5,753 bases of DNA from Mycoplasmatota bacterium. Its GTDB lineage: Bacteria; Bacillota_I; Bacilli_A; Izemoplasmatales; Izemoplasmataceae. The position numbers and the translations under genes were made by a program. Of this stretch, positions 5,466 to 5,753 are shown one piece after another. Location of the stretch: contig JAFLJX010000072.1 in NCBI GenBank assembly GCA_022712785.1, forward strand, positions 1-5,753, written 5' to 3'. The notes beneath the pieces are model-generated. The model was not told the DNA's origin, did no database searches, and saw only the letters and a program-made list of their open reading frames with translations. Numbering within the stretch: position 1 is the first letter of the stretch; the number at the start of each line of letters is the position of its first letter.

Positions 5466-5753
5466 ATGAAAAATATAGTGTATAAAGATTTGATTTATGT
5501 AATGATTATAGGTGCATTAGTCGCTATATTAACAGGTATAGCGGTCGGAACAATTAATTACTTGTTATTCGACTTAGCTGGATTTACTATGAATATTTTC
5601 TTTTTATTTGGTGCTTATTTTATAGCTTCATACATTAGGAGACAATATTTTGAAAGTATAAAACTATATCAAATAATTGCAGTAATATTAACTATGTTTG
5701 GGTTTTTCTTCAGTATGGTCGTATTTCAAGTGCTAAATTATGGGATAGATACA
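5466..5753 (+). CDS. Uncharacterised multi-spanning membrane protein, N-terminal part (truncated by window end)
   Basis: An open reading frame of 96 codons starts MKNIVYKDLIYVMII and continues past the window without a stop. The AGAGGTGAT ribosome site directly upstream supports the start. Three hydrophobic segments are visible, at about residues 9-31 (GALVAILTGIAVGTINYLL), 42-57 and 69-90. A charged stretch between the second and third (IRRQYFESIK, 57-66) would be cytoplasmic by the positive-inside rule. Lys/Asp residues precede TM1 and there is no signal peptidase site. I do not recognise the family, and nothing catalytic is visible. It could be an integral membrane protein of unknown function or the membrane anchor of a larger protein whose soluble part lies outside. 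Its codon use and base composition resemble those of its neighbours. Confidence 0.75.
   Translation, partial: MKNIVYKDLIYVMIIGALVAILTGIAVGTINYLLFDLAGFTMNIFFLFGAYFIASYIRRQYFESIKLYQIIAVILTMFGFFFSMVVFQVLNYGIDT

Noticed and set aside
1..5753. Mobile element, CRISPR array, defence system or horizontally acquired island
   Set aside because: No direct-repeat arrays, transposase or integrase frames, terminal inverted repeats or compositional break were visible. All but two genes (the GH13 enzyme of unknown substrate and the truncated membrane protein) are recognised housekeeping functions.

Overview
This is an AT-rich window carrying ordinary chromosomal housekeeping genes. Short intergenic gaps, intrinsic terminators with T-tracts, AGAGGTG-type ribosome binding sites and the family resemblances all point to a low-GC Firmicute or a Mollicute-related lineage. 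UGA is used as a true stop (end of folT, inside a terminator hairpin), so the genetic code is the standard bacterial one. That argues against Mycoplasma or Spiroplasma and fits Acholeplasma-, Izemoplasma- or Haloplasma-like organisms, or Erysipelotrichia/Clostridia. The exact taxon cannot be fixed from the sequence alone.

Layout. (1) 1-138 is the 3' end of pyruvate phosphate dikinase (ppdK), beginning at its catalytic cysteine, followed by a perfect-stem terminator. (2) 202-864 is ung, uracil-DNA glycosylase, with an extended -10 promoter lying in and just after the T-tract of the ppdK terminator. (3) 873-1055 is a regulatory leader: a good sigma-A promoter, a tetrahydrofolate (THF) riboswitch aptamer, and an expression platform whose terminator hairpin contains the Shine-Dalgarno of the next gene. 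(4) 1056-1583 is folT, the folate-binding S component of an ECF transporter. (5) Two back-to-back terminators separate folT from a convergent minus-strand gene (1647-3731) for a large intracellular GH13-family carbohydrate-active enzyme with a non-canonical region I. (6) 3732-3878 is a divergent control region with a catabolite-responsive-element-like (LacI-family/CcpA) site midway between two -10 elements. (7) 3879-5393 is gpmI, cofactor-independent phosphoglycerate mutase, with its own terminator. (8) 5466-5753 is the start of an unrecognised multi-spanning membrane protein that runs off the window.

Functional reading. ppdK (PEP/pyruvate interconversion with PPi) and gpmI (3-PG/2-PG) belong to lower glycolysis, and the GH13 enzyme probably feeds glucan-derived sugar into it. 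The folT leader is a self-contained folate-sensing unit: when THF is plentiful, the aptamer should favour the hairpin that both terminates transcription and hides the ribosome site. ung is an independent DNA-repair gene. No mobile element, CRISPR array, tRNA or rRNA was seen, and no clearly new multi-gene system. The parts most worth a second look are the riboswitch expression platform, the clash between its promoter and its P1 helix, the unusual GH13 protein and the shared divergent operator.
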